The notes under the pieces are model-generated. The model ran no database searches and had not been told where the DNA came from. It saw nothing but the letters and a program-made list of their open reading frames with translations. The position numbers were made by a program, and so were the translations under genes. Source: Cellvibrio polysaccharolyticus (GTDB lineage Bacteria > Pseudomonadota > Gammaproteobacteria > Pseudomonadales > Cellvibrionaceae). From it: DNA of 64,000 nucleotides. Each line of letters begins with the position of its first letter. Within the stretch, counting starts at the first letter, position 1. Positions 16,275 through 25,186 of the stretch are shown here, in pieces. The DNA lies in contig NZ_PRDL01000001.1 in NCBI RefSeq assembly GCF_015182315.1, positions 1,612,001-1,676,000 on the forward strand, in the 5' to 3' direction.

Positions 16275-18056
16275 ATGACTACGCCTTTCAAACGCGGCCG
16301 ATTTTTACTGCCTCTTTCCCTGATGACGCTGGCTCTGGCCGGGTGCAATAGCGGCGGCATTACCTCTGCAGCCACTTCATTATTTTCCGGTGGGCCGGAA
16401 GAAGTGGCGGACAAGATTAAAGTCAATCAGGTGGGTTACCTGCCCGGTGGCACCAAGCAGGCGGTAGTGCCGGCTGGCAAGCAAAGTCATTTTTCGGTAG
16501 TCAATACAGCAACCAACCGTGAAGTATTCCGCGGCCAACTAACACCCGCAGCCCACTGGGGGCCGTCGGACGACTCGGTACACATTGCCGACTTTACCGG
16601 TTTGAAAGCGCCGGGCGAATACCGCTTGCAGGTTGAAGGTTTAAAAGCGTCGGTGCGTTTTCGTATTGATAGTAATATTTACCAGCAACTGAATGCAGCG
16701 TCTATCAAGTCTTATTACCTCAACCGCAGCGGTATTGAATTATTGCCGCAATTTGCCGGGGAATATGCACGCCCTGCCGGTCATCCGGATACCCGGGTAC
16801 TGGTGCACGCGTCAGCGGTCAGTGCGCAACGCCCCGAAGGGACGGTAATCAGCAGCCCGAAAGGATGGTATGACGCGGGCGATTACAACAAATACATTGT
16901 GAATTCCGGTATCAGCACTTACACCTTGCTCTCCGCCTACGAACATTTTCCGCAGCACTATCGCCAGCAATCGTTGAATATTCCGGAAAGCAGCAATGCC
17001 GTGCCCGATTTGTTGGACGAGGCTTACTGGAATATCGCCTGGATGTTGACCATGCAGGACCCTGCCGATGGTGGCGTCTACCATAAGCTGACCAACAAAC
17101 GCTTTGACGGTGTGATCATGCCGCACGAGGCGGTGGAGCCCCGTTATGTAGTACAAAAGGGCACCGCAGCTGCGCTTAACTTTGCTGCGGTAATGGCAAC
17201 CGCCAGCCGTATTTTCGCTCGCTACGATCAGCAATTTCCGGGCTTGTCCGGTGAGATGCTAATTGCTGCCGAAAAAGCCTGGCGCTGGGCTGTCGCCAAT
17301 CCGAATGTTGCTTACGAACAACCGGATGATATTAAAACCGGTGCCTACGGCGACAAGCAATTTGCCGATGAATTTGCCTGGGCTGCTGCCGAGCTGTACA
17401 TAGCCACGCGCAATGACAATTACTATCGCACCTTTACCCTGTCCAACCCGGCCATTGGTGTTTCTTCGTGGAGTGATGTGAGCGGTTTGCCGTGGATTTC
17501 ACTGGCGCACCATGTGGATAATCTTACGCCAGCTGCTGATAAAAATTTGATCCGTCAAACTGTTATGAGCGAGGCGCGACGTTTATGGAGTCGCAGCAGT
17601 GAGTCTGCCTACCGTTTGCCGATGCAGAGCGAAGATTTTAAATGGGGCAGTAATTCGTTTGCGCTTAATCAGGCCATTATGTTGTTGCAGGGTTATCGCT
17701 TGAGTAAAGAAGCTGCTTATCTCGATGCAGCGCAATCCTTGCTGGATTATACGCTGGGTAAAAATCCGCTCAATACGTCTTACGTCACCGGTTTCGGTGA
17801 GCGTTCGCCAATGCATATTCACCACCGTCCATCCGAAGCCGATGGCATTCGCGCGCCGATTCCCGGTTTTATTTCCGGTGGCCCTAACCCGGGGCAACAG
17901 GATGCGGATGACTGTCCGGTGCCATATCCCTTTGCCGAGCCTGCCAAGTCCTGGCTGGATCACTGGTGCAGTTATGCCAGTAATGAAATTGCAATTAACT
18001 GGAACGCGCCGCTGGTTTATGTAAGTGGCGCCATTCAGGTATTAACCGCAGAATAA
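16275..18056 (+). CDS. GH9 family lipoprotein glycoside hydrolase (cellodextrinase/endoglucanase)
   Basis: A 593-residue enzyme predicted to cut beta-1,4-glucan or cello-oligosaccharides. ATG 16275 has GGAG 7 nt upstream. The lipobox LALAGC (Cys24) predicts anchoring to a membrane, probably the outer. Residues about 55-140 form the Ig-like CelD_N domain (IKVNQVGYLP). The GH9 (alpha/alpha)6 barrel follows, with the catalytic aspartates in YDAGDYNKY (about 200-203), the HHRPS motif (about 516) and the acid Glu in NEIAINWNAP (about 571). No carbohydrate-binding module or linker is present, which fits a cell-bound enzyme acting on short products. It ends at a strong terminator, and its neighbours are unrelated. 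Confidence 0.88.
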   Translation: MTTPFKRGRFLLPLSLMTLALAGCNSGGITSAATSLFSGGPEEVADKIKVNQVGYLPGGTKQAVVPAGKQSHFSVVNTATNREVFRGQLTPAAHWGPSDDSVHIADFTGLKAPGEYRLQVEGLKASVRFRIDSNIYQQLNAASIKSYYLNRSGIELLPQFAGEYARPAGHPDTRVLVHASAVSAQRPEGTVISSPKGWYDAGDYNKYIVNSGISTYTLLSAYEHFPQHYRQQSLNIPESSNAVPDLLDEAYWNIAWMLTMQDPADGGVYHKLTNKRFDGVIMPHEAVEPRYVVQKGTAAALNFAAVMATASRIFARYDQQFPGLSGEMLIAAEKAWRWAVANPNVAYEQPDDIKTGAYGDKQFADEFAWAAAELYIATRNDNYYRTFTLSNPAIGVSSWSDVSGLPWISLAHHVDNLTPAADKNLIRQTVMSEARRLWSRSSESAYRLPMQSEDFKWGSNSFALNQAIMLLQGYRLSKEAAYLDAAQSLLDYTLGKNPLNTSYVTGFGERSPMHIHHRPSEADGIRAPIPGFISGGPNPGQQDADDCPVPYPFAEPAKSWLDHWCSYASNEIAINWNAPLVYVSGAIQVLTAE

Positions 18057-18075
18057 ATAAAACTGCCGGGCAAAT

Positions 18076-18112
18076 AAAAAAGCCGCTGTGAGAATTTCAC
18101 AGCGGCTTTTTT
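18076..18112. terminator. Bidirectional terminator between the GH9 gene and sppA
   Basis: A 16-bp perfect stem (five A then AGCCGCTGTGA, and the complement ending in six T) with a 5-nt loop. A/T runs on both sides suit the two convergent genes. Confidence 0.9.
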
Positions 18113-18136
18113 GTTGTTGCTATGTAACAGGTTTTA

Positions 18137-19996
18137 TCAGGGCGCTACGCAATCCACACAGGCCGCATAAACTGACTGCGGATCATTCATGGTTTCCAGT
18201 AGCTGCAGTGTTTTGGTGATTGGAGAGAAATTTTGCAAGCTCTTCAATGACGAAAACGATTGTGCCAAATCTCGCGGTACCCAGGCTTTGGCACTTTCCC
18301 CGAGAATTTGACGAATCAATACTTCTTTTGGCGAAAGCGGTTGCGTCACCAGTTGCACACTGTATTGGGTCAGCCCGGCTTTTTCTGCTGCGGCGGCAAT
18401 AACATCGTTCAAATTACCCAGCTTGTCTACCAGCCCCAGCTCCAATGCGGAAATACCGCTCCACACATGGCCTTGCGCAACACGGTCAATATCTTCTGCG
18501 TCTGCATTGCGCGATTCGGCAACCAATTGAATAAAGCGCTGATAAATATTGTCGACACCGGTTTGCAAAATAGCAGCGGCCTCGGGGGATAGCTCGCGAT
18601 CAATCCGCAAACTGCCCGCCAGATTGGTGGTGCCTACACCATCGGTATAAATGCCTAGCCGCGCCAGACTTTTTTCAAGCGTGGGGAATGCACCAAATAC
18701 ACCAATCGAACCGGTGATAGTGGCCGGTGTTGCCCAGATTTCGTCACCACCGGTTGCCATCCAGTAACCGCCGGAGGCGGCAACGCTGCCCATGGAAATA
18801 TAAACCGGTTTGCCGGTGGCGCGCACAGAATTGATTTCTGCGCGAATTACTTCAGAGGCGAAAGCGCTGCCGCCGCCGCTGTCGATACGAATTACCAGCG
18901 CTTTAATGCTGTCGTCATCGCGAATACCGCGCAGCATTTCCAGAAAGGTTTCGCTACCGATAGTGCCGTCCGGCTGTCTGCCGTCAACAATATTACCGGA
19001 TGCGACCAGCAGGCCAATTTTGTCCGCTGAAGGTACTTTGAAACGGTTGATGTCAGCCAGGTAACTGCGCACACCAACGCCGTTGTAGAAATCACCTTCG
19101 GCGCTGTGACCTACCTGTTCAATCAGTTGGCGATGGATGACACCGCGGCTGGCCAGCTGGTCTACCAGACCCGCTTGAACCGAAAGCGCTGCGCTATCAC
19201 CGCCAGCCTGATTCAATGCCTGGCCCATGTTATTGATGTAGCCGGTAATGGCACCGCGAGGAAGGTTGCGACGGGTTTCCACGTCCCTGGTGTAAATTTC
19301 CCAGAGTTGGTTAACCAGTTCCTGATTGTGCTCGCGGGATTCATCGGACATATCGTCGCGCAGTAAAGGCTCAACGGCATCCTTGTATTTTCCGGAGCGG
19401 AAAATATGGAAGTTGACATCCAGTTTATCCAGCGCACTTTTAAAATAATTACCGTAGCGGCCATAGCCGGTCAGTAATACAGAACCCATATCATTTAAAT
19501 AAATCTCGTCGGCGTAGCTGGCGAGATAATATTGGTCCTGGGTGTAGTTATCCGCAACGGCGATAATATTTTTGCCGCTGGTTTTAAAATGTTCCAGGGC
19601 CTCGCCGATCTCCTGCATTTTGCTCAAGCCGCCGCCATAGAGTTTGTCCAGTTCGAGAACAATACTGCTTACGCGTTGATCAAGCGCGGCATGATAAATG
19701 GCATCCACCACTTCGCGAACCACGGTTTCCGATTCTGCAGGGTCCTCGGATGACAGTAAAAAAGTAGCCGGATCAACATAGGTTCGTTGATCTACCAGTA
19801 TGCCTGCGGGAGCGATGCGCAAAGCGAAGTTATCGGGCAATGGCATATCACCGCCAGAGCGGAAAGCCAGCACAATAACCAGAATAATCAGCAGAAATAA
19901 TAAATTGAAAAACGCTACCCGCGTCCAGGTAAGAATGGACCAGAGCGTAATAAAAAAGCGTGCCACAAGGCCGCGTCGTTTGGTTGATGTAGTCAC
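18137..19996 (-). CDS. sppA: Signal peptide peptidase SppA (67 kDa type)
   Basis: An inner membrane serine protease with a Ser-Lys dyad that degrades cleaved signal peptides in the periplasm. The 619-residue, two-domain long form is anchored by one transmembrane helix (about residues 27-46). The general base is Lys205 in SGKYKDAVEP (N-terminal domain) and the nucleophile Ser408 is in SVAASGGYW (C-terminal domain). ATG 19996 follows a GGATAATGG sequence. It is read convergently to the GH9 gene. Nothing unusual. Confidence 0.93.
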   Translation of the reverse strand: MTTSTKRRGLVARFFITLWSILTWTRVAFFNLLFLLIILVIVLAFRSGGDMPLPDNFALRIAPAGILVDQRTYVDPATFLLSSEDPAESETVVREVVDAIYHAALDQRVSSIVLELDKLYGGGLSKMQEIGEALEHFKTSGKNIIAVADNYTQDQYYLASYADEIYLNDMGSVLLTGYGRYGNYFKSALDKLDVNFHIFRSGKYKDAVEPLLRDDMSDESREHNQELVNQLWEIYTRDVETRRNLPRGAITGYINNMGQALNQAGGDSAALSVQAGLVDQLASRGVIHRQLIEQVGHSAEGDFYNGVGVRSYLADINRFKVPSADKIGLLVASGNIVDGRQPDGTIGSETFLEMLRGIRDDDSIKALVIRIDSGGGSAFASEVIRAEINSVRATGKPVYISMGSVAASGGYWMATGGDEIWATPATITGSIGVFGAFPTLEKSLARLGIYTDGVGTTNLAGSLRIDRELSPEAAAILQTGVDNIYQRFIQLVAESRNADAEDIDRVAQGHVWSGISALELGLVDKLGNLNDVIAAAAEKAGLTQYSVQLVTQPLSPKEVLIRQILGESAKAWVPRDLAQSFSSLKSLQNFSPITKTLQLLETMNDPQSVYAACVDCVAP

Positions 19997-20027
19997 ACCA
20001 TTATCCTTTCACGTGAAAGAGTGGTTT

Positions 20028-20453
20028 TTAACGGGATTCAGCCGCTTGTTGTTGATAAAGATTCCAATACTGTAGCCAACGGCTGACCATCATGGCACTG
20101 AGAAAAATAACCGAGCTCAAGATAACCACCACCACATCGGACCAGCGAATAAAGGGCGACATGCTGTTCACAACGGACCAGGTGAAGTAGGGCAGAATCA
20201 CAAAGCATACCCAACTGTAGCTGCGAAAACGCTGCCTTAACAGGCCGGGAACAAAAATTAACAAGGGCACGCACTGTACCAGCCACAGCGCAATTCCCCC
20301 GTCAATTCGAATGATATTCAGCGAAGTAAACAACAATAACAGGGCCACGAAACTGGCGGTGAAGATGGCTTTGCCCACCGTCAATTTGCGAAAAATTTTC
20401 TGGCCTTCGTCTTCAGTTAATACAATCTGACGTTGGCGGCGCGATTCACTCAT
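20028..20453 (-). CDS. DUF2069 membrane protein
   Basis: A 141-residue protein with four hydrophobic segments (about residues 27-48, 52-70, 80-98 and 105-124) and a charged N-terminal tail. It matches the DUF2069 family, whose members lie next to wrbA in Pseudomonas and relatives, exactly as here. Function unknown. It is 16 nt downstream of wrbA and presumably co-transcribed with arsC and wrbA. Confidence 0.8.
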   Translation of the reverse strand: MSESRRQRQIVLTEDEGQKIFRKLTVGKAIFTASFVALLLLFTSLNIIRIDGGIALWLVQCVPLLIFVPGLLRQRFRSYSWVCFVILPYFTWSVVNSMSPFIRWSDVVVVILSSVIFLSAMMVSRWLQYWNLYQQQAAESR

Positions 20454-20469
20454 AGTAATACCGGCGTTG

Positions 20470-21075
20470 TTAGTGGGAGTCTGATAATTTCAAAGCAAGG
20501 TGGGCGATACGTTTGCCCAGTGCCTGGCACAATTGTGTTTCGTCGGCGCTCAGGGCTGGCGGCTGGTCATTGGCGGCCAGATGCGAAGCACCGTAAGGCG
20601 TACCGCCGGTGGTGGTTTGTGACAGCGCCGTTTCACTGTAAGGAATGCCGCTGATGACCATGCCGTGGTGCAACAGGGGCAGCATCATGGAAACCAGCGT
20701 GGTTTCCTGGCCACCATGCAAAGACGCAGTGGAGGTAAATACCGCGGCCGGTTTACCAATCAGGTCGCCATTCAGCCATAGCGCGCTGGTGGTATCGAGA
20801 AAATATTTCATCGGTGCGGCCATATTGCCGAAGCGGGTTGGGCTGCCCAACGCCAGGCCGGCGCAATGGCGCAAATCATCCTGGCTGCAATAAACCGCAC
20901 CTTCATCGGGAACGGCGGGTTCAGTGGCTTCCGATACCGGTGATATGGCGGGTACGGTGCGAAGACGGGCTTCAATACCGGTAGTGCGCTCAATACCGCG
21001 GGCAATTTGCTGGGCCATCAGGCGGGTAGCCCCGTAGCGGCTGTAATAAAGAACAAGTACGTAAGGATGTATCAC
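20470..21075 (-). CDS. wrbA: NAD(P)H:quinone oxidoreductase WrbA
   Basis: A flavodoxin-fold FMN enzyme that reduces quinones by two electrons. About 201 residues. The FMN phosphate loop is YYSRYGATRLMA, followed by LGSPTRFGNMAAPMK and the ASLHGGQETTL segment typical of WrbA. I start at GTG 21075, which has AGGAG six nt upstream; the frame is open for five more codons. The gene follows arsC by 11 nt and precedes the DUF2069 gene. Confidence 0.9.
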   Translation of the reverse strand: MIHPYVLVLYYSRYGATRLMAQQIARGIERTTGIEARLRTVPAISPVSEATEPAVPDEGAVYCSQDDLRHCAGLALGSPTRFGNMAAPMKYFLDTTSALWLNGDLIGKPAAVFTSTASLHGGQETTLVSMMLPLLHHGMVISGIPYSETALSQTTTGGTPYGASHLAANDQPPALSADETQLCQALGKRIAHLALKLSDSH

Positions 21076-21086
21076 ACAAACTCCTG

Positions 21087-21434
21087 TCAATCGATCAAGT
21101 TCAGCACATTTTCAGGCGGTCGGCCAATCACTGCACGATTTTTAGCAATGGCAATCGGGCGTTCGATCAGTTTGGGATGCGTCACCATCGTTTCAATCAA
21201 CTGCTCTTCGCTCAGCGCTTCGTTGTGCAATTCGAGGGTTTTATAATCGGCCTCGCCTTTGCGCAATAAATTACGTGCGGGTATCTTCAGTTTTTTCAAT
21301 AAAGTGCGCAGCTCGGTGGCATCCGGCGGATTGTCGATATAGAGTCTAATAACCGGTTCAATATTGTTTTTCCGCAACAGCGCCAGCGCCTCCCGGGATT
21401 TTGAACAACGCGGATTATGAAACAGGGTCATCAT
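21087..21434 (-). CDS. arsC: ArsC-family reductase (glutaredoxin-dependent arsenate reductase type)
   Basis: A 115-residue thioredoxin-fold protein. The catalytic Cys is in FHNPRCSKSREAL, and the arginines that bind the oxyanion have candidates in LRKGEADYK, the LIERPI segment and GRPPE. This pattern is the same as in arsC/YfgD proteins. ATG 21434 (or 21431) has AGGAG upstream. There is no arsR or arsB nearby; the linkage with wrbA is a general housekeeping one, so true arsenate detoxification is not assured. Confidence 0.82.
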   Translation of the reverse strand: MMTLFHNPRCSKSREALALLRKNNIEPVIRLYIDNPPDATELRTLLKKLKIPARNLLRKGEADYKTLELHNEALSEEQLIETMVTHPKLIERPIAIAKNRAVIGRPPENVLNLID

Positions 21435-21686
21435 GCCGGGAGTTCTCCTGATAATGCATGGATTATGACGTTTTGTTGAAAGCTGCTCTGTCAGTGAGTT
21501 GTCACCGCAGCTTGTGCCAGGAGTGCAGGCATTATGTAAACGCCCGGTATTTCCTATGTGGAAATGCCATTCAACAAAAAGTGCAATAAAAGAATATGGT
21601 AAAGAGTGCAATGGTAAAGTATACCCGGTTGCGCGTGTGCTTTCAGTGGCTGTTGATGGTTGTTCACGCAGGGTTTTGTGAGTGGT

Positions 21687-22964
21687 ATGGAGAATAAAGC
21701 AGCTATGTTAATCAATCGCCCCTTTCTGCGCTCTGCATGGAGCTTCCTTCGGCTGATTATTGAGCAGTTTTTTGAGAAAAAATGTCAGAAAAGTGCGGCA
21801 TCGCTGACCTATGTCACTCTGTTCGCCATAGTGCCGTTAATGACGGTTACCTATTCCATGTTCTCCATTATTCCTGCTTTTCAGGGTGTGGGAGAACAGC
21901 TTCAAGGGCTGATTTTCGAACATTTATTACCCACCACCGGCCAGGAGCTGGTGGGATATTTACAGGACTTTTCCAACCAGGCGCGCAAGTTGACGGTAGT
22001 GGGCGTCATCTTTCTGGTGGTGTCTGCCTATTTCATGCTGGCCAATATCGAAGAAAACTTTAATGCCATCTGGGGGGTTCCGGAGGGGCGTAAAGGCATT
22101 GCCAACTTCCTGCTCTACTGGGCCATCCTGAGTCTCGGCCCGCTGTTGCTGGGCGCCGGGTTGGCAATGAGTACCTACCTCTTGTCTTTGCAGTTTTTTA
22201 ATGAAGTACACGCTTCTGTCGGTATTCTTCAGCCGCTGTTTCGCATCACGCCTCTGGTGTTGTCGATTGCCGCATTTACGCTGTTGTTTGCTACCGTGCC
22301 CAATTGCAAGGTGCCGCTCACCCACGCGCTGATCGGCGGTGTAGTCACCGCACTGGTATTTGAAGTGCTGAAGATGATCTTCAGTCTGGTGGTCAGCAAT
22401 TCATCTTACACGCTGATATATGGCACTTTTGCGATGGTGCCGCTGTTCCTGCTTTGGATTAATTTGATCTGGATGACGATTCTGGCCGGCGCGGTATTGG
22501 TACGCACTATCAGCACTTATCAAATTACGCTGCGCGACAAGGCTTACCCGGATTTACTGGCTGCGTTACTGATTCTGTGGAAATTTCATCAGGCGTCTAT
22601 TCAGGGCTCCAGTCTCGATGACCGTCAGTTGATTAATGGCGGTATGTCCAATACGCAATGGCAGCGGCTCAATGCTGCCCTGTTAAAACACCATGTGATC
22701 ACTGCCACCAGCCAGGGTGACTATGTGCTGAGCCAGGATTTGCATTACCTGACGCTGGCGCGCCTGCGGGAAATTCTCAAGTTGCCACGGCAATTGCCGG
22801 AAAGTAACAAAGAACTCCGGGATCTGCCTTGGTACCCCGAACTTGAGTATCGCCTGGGGGCGTTGGAGGAGTTTGTGGACGAGCGCTTTGATATTTCCAT
22901 CGCCGCCTTGTTTGGCGAAACGCTGGATGATCAGCCGGTCAAAACACTAAGTGATCCTTCATAA
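21687..22964 (+). CDS. YihY/BrkB-family inner membrane protein
   Basis: A 425-residue member of the YihY (BrkB, UPF0761) family. The N-terminal 290 residues contain six membrane segments and the family signature near the start (KKCQKSAASLTYVTLFAIVPL) and PLFLLWINLIWMTILAGA. The C-terminal about 130 residues are soluble and resemble the winged-helix tail of long-form family members. The name rbn (RNase BN) was once applied to this family but is considered wrong. ATG 21687 or ATG 21705 could be the start; GGAGA at 21689-21693 would serve the second. It is read divergently from arsC. Confidence 0.85.
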   Translation: MENKAAMLINRPFLRSAWSFLRLIIEQFFEKKCQKSAASLTYVTLFAIVPLMTVTYSMFSIIPAFQGVGEQLQGLIFEHLLPTTGQELVGYLQDFSNQARKLTVVGVIFLVVSAYFMLANIEENFNAIWGVPEGRKGIANFLLYWAILSLGPLLLGAGLAMSTYLLSLQFFNEVHASVGILQPLFRITPLVLSIAAFTLLFATVPNCKVPLTHALIGGVVTALVFEVLKMIFSLVVSNSSYTLIYGTFAMVPLFLLWINLIWMTILAGAVLVRTISTYQITLRDKAYPDLLAALLILWKFHQASIQGSSLDDRQLINGGMSNTQWQRLNAALLKHHVITATSQGDYVLSQDLHYLTLARLREILKLPRQLPESNKELRDLPWYPELEYRLGALEEFVDERFDISIAALFGETLDDQPVKTLSDPS

Positions 22965-22973
22965 AAATGTTTC

Positions 22974-23004
22974 TTGCGCCAAAGGGTGGTGCAATGGTTA
23001 TAAT
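22974..23004 (+). promoter_or_regulatory. Possible sigma-70 promoter of the receiver gene
   Basis: TTGCGC (22974-22979) and a perfect TATAAT (22999-23004), with a rather long 19-nt spacer, 35 nt before the start codon of the CheY-like gene. Confidence 0.5.
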
Positions 23005-23038
23005 TTGGGCAAATTCCTTATGATTGTTGTACCCGCTT

Positions 23039-23404
23039 ATGTCCACTCCTTTACTGATTTGTGATGATTCATTAATGGCGCGCAAGCAGGTTGCTCGTGC
23101 GTTGCCGGATAACTGGGACGTAGCCGTCAGCTTTGCCACCAACGGTGTGGAAGGGTTACAGGCGATCCGTGAAGGCAAAGGCGAGATGGTATTGCTGGAC
23201 CTCACCATGCCGGACATGGACGGTTATCAGGTGCTGGAAACCATCCGCAACGAGGGGTTGGACACCATGGTTATTATCATCTCCGGGGATATTCAGCCGG
23301 CTGCCCGGGCGCGGGTCAAACAATTGGGCGCGCTCGATTTTATTCAAAAACCGGTCAACCCTGAAAAATTGGCCAGCGTTTTATCAACCTACGGTTTGAT
23401 TTAA
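23039..23404 (+). CDS. Single-domain response regulator (CheY-like receiver)
   Basis: A 121-residue stand-alone receiver domain. The acidic pair is in LLICDDS, the phospho-acceptor Asp in VLLDLTMPDMDG, the switch Ser in VIIISGD and the Lys in FIQKPVNP. With no output domain it must act by protein contact, as CheY does, or in a phosphorelay. No kinase or chemotaxis gene is adjacent, so its partner cannot be named. ATG 23039 is the family-consistent start; the frame is open five codons further up. Confidence 0.85.
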   Translation: MSTPLLICDDSLMARKQVARALPDNWDVAVSFATNGVEGLQAIREGKGEMVLLDLTMPDMDGYQVLETIRNEGLDTMVIIISGDIQPAARARVKQLGALDFIQKPVNPEKLASVLSTYGLI

Positions 23405-23428
23405 AACCGGGTTACGAGCTATTCCCCC

Positions 23429-24682
23429 ATGCGCTTTTCTCTGTTTGGTCAAAAACTCTCCCGTGACGCCGGCATCATTTCATTGATGGATGATCTCGGT
23501 TCGGCGTTACGGGAAAACCCTGAAATGATTTTTATGGGCGGCGGCAACCCGGCGCGAGTGCCGGCAATGGAGGCTTTCTTTGAACAAGCCTTGCACCGGG
23601 TGCTGGATGACCCTGAAGAAAAGCTGCGCCTGCTGGGTATTTATCAACCACCGGCGGGCGATAGCGCTTTGCTGGATGACCTGGCCTCCATGCTGCGTCG
23701 CGAATACGGCTGGCAAATTACCCGCGACCATATAGCGCTGGCCAACGGCAGCCAATCGGCTTTTTTTGTCTTGTTTAATTTGTTTGGTGGCACCGATGCC
23801 GAAGGCAATTTTCTTCGCATCCAGCTACCTATGACGCCGGAATACCTCGGTTATAACGAACAGGGGATCGAAGAAAAACTTTTTATCAGTTCCCGTCCTG
23901 AAATTGAATTGCTGGACAATCAATTTTTTAAATATCACGTCGACTTCAAACAGCTCGAAGTGCACCCCGATGCCGGTGCGCTTTGTGTTTCGCGCCCGAC
24001 CAATCCCACCGGTAATGTTATTTCCGATCAGGAGTTGGATGGTTTGCAAGTGTTGGCCGCCCGGCAGCAAATACCGCTGATCGTAGACGGCGCCTACGGC
24101 ACGCCTTTTCCCAATATTATGTTTGTTGATGCCGCTGCCAGCTGGAACGAAAACATGATTTTGGTGTTGAGCCTTTCCAAACTGGGTTTGCCCGGCGCGC
24201 GCACCGGCATCGTCATTGCGCGTCCGGATATTATTCAGGCGTTTGCCCGCGCCAATACCATTGTCAGCCTGGCGCCGGGAAATATGGGTGCAGCATTCAT
24301 GAAACAATTGATTGCAGGTGATCAATTGCTTTCGCTTTCTCGCAATACCGTACAGCCTTTTTATCAAGCCCGTATGCAACAAGCAGTGAGTATTTTCAAG
24401 ACAGCTTTGGCCGGCCTGCCATACCGATTACATCAGCCCGAAGGGGCAATTTTTTTATGGCTTTGGTTTGAAGGCTTGCCGATAGATAGCGATGCGTTAT
24501 ATCAGCGTTTGAAGCAGCGAGGGGTGTTGGTGGTATCGGGGCATCATTTTTTCCCCGGACTGGAGCAGCCATGGTCGCACCGGCAACAATGTATTCGTAT
24601 CACCTATTGTCAGGACAACGAAAAATTGGTGGCCGGTGCAAACATTATTGCGCAGGAAGTACAAAAAGCGTTTCAGGGATAA
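23429..24682 (+). CDS. avtA: Valine-pyruvate aminotransferase AvtA
   Basis: A PLP-dependent fold-type I transaminase interconverting valine/2-ketoisovalerate and alanine/pyruvate. The 417-residue protein aligns from end to end with the E. coli enzyme: start FSLFGQKLSRDAGI, GGGNPARVP, NGSQSAFF, SRPTNPTGNVI, the PLP Lys in LSLSKLGLPGAR, and PEGAIFLWLWF near the C-terminus. It starts 24 nt after the receiver gene and may share its promoter. Confidence 0.93.
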   Translation: MRFSLFGQKLSRDAGIISLMDDLGSALRENPEMIFMGGGNPARVPAMEAFFEQALHRVLDDPEEKLRLLGIYQPPAGDSALLDDLASMLRREYGWQITRDHIALANGSQSAFFVLFNLFGGTDAEGNFLRIQLPMTPEYLGYNEQGIEEKLFISSRPEIELLDNQFFKYHVDFKQLEVHPDAGALCVSRPTNPTGNVISDQELDGLQVLAARQQIPLIVDGAYGTPFPNIMFVDAAASWNENMILVLSLSKLGLPGARTGIVIARPDIIQAFARANTIVSLAPGNMGAAFMKQLIAGDQLLSLSRNTVQPFYQARMQQAVSIFKTALAGLPYRLHQPEGAIFLWLWFEGLPIDSDALYQRLKQRGVLVVSGHHFFPGLEQPWSHRQQCIRITYCQDNEKLVAGANIIAQEVQKAFQG

Positions 24683-24712
24683 ATAGACAAACAGAATAAA
24701 GGGCAGGGTGCT

Positions 24713-25186
24713 TTAGTGGCTTACACTGCCCAATCGCCAGAACCAGCGGGTAGGGGCTTTGCACAATTGGTTCATGTAGTTGCTCTTGTGCGACTCGCTG
24801 GTAAACCAGAAATAATCCTGTTTACTTTTGGGTTTCAACCACTGGTTGACCGGGGTGATTTTTTCAATGCGCAGCCGCGGCAAACCGAGTTTACGGTCAG
24901 CGTTAAACTGTTGGTTCCATTGCACCAAAATGTCGCGTTTTGAGGTGGCTATAGCCAGCTCTTCAGATGAAGCCTGAACAATGCGGTTGGCTAAAAAGCC
25001 AATAACCGGTTCGGTTTTTTCATCGTTTTCAAAAAAAATCCCGTCACCCGAGACTATGATTTGGTAGTACATATTTTTACTCAACAAGTAGACCTTGTCT
25101 TTACATAATAGCGTGGAATGTTGATATCCGCTGTGGCCGCCGGAAAAAATACCAACAACATTAAAATATTTTGACGCTATTCCCAT
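24713..25186 (-). CDS. Hypothetical protein coupled to the QEGLA metallopeptidase gene
   Basis: A 157-residue protein I do not recognise. Its ATG (25186) lies inside the last codons of the upstream QEGLA gene, so translation is probably coupled. No signal peptide or membrane segment is evident. It is mixed alpha/beta with aromatic patches (the NMYYQIIVSGDG region and a C-terminal QDYFWFTSES, TRWFWRLG). The frame has no alternative long shadow and normal codon use, which supports a real gene. Co-occurrence with the metallopeptidase suggests a partner or substrate role, but this is inference. Confidence 0.6.
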   Translation of the reverse strand: MGIASKYFNVVGIFSGGHSGYQHSTLLCKDKVYLLSKNMYYQIIVSGDGIFFENDEKTEPVIGFLANRIVQASSEELAIATSKRDILVQWNQQFNADRKLGLPRLRIEKITPVNQWLKPKSKQDYFWFTSESHKSNYMNQLCKAPTRWFWRLGSVSH

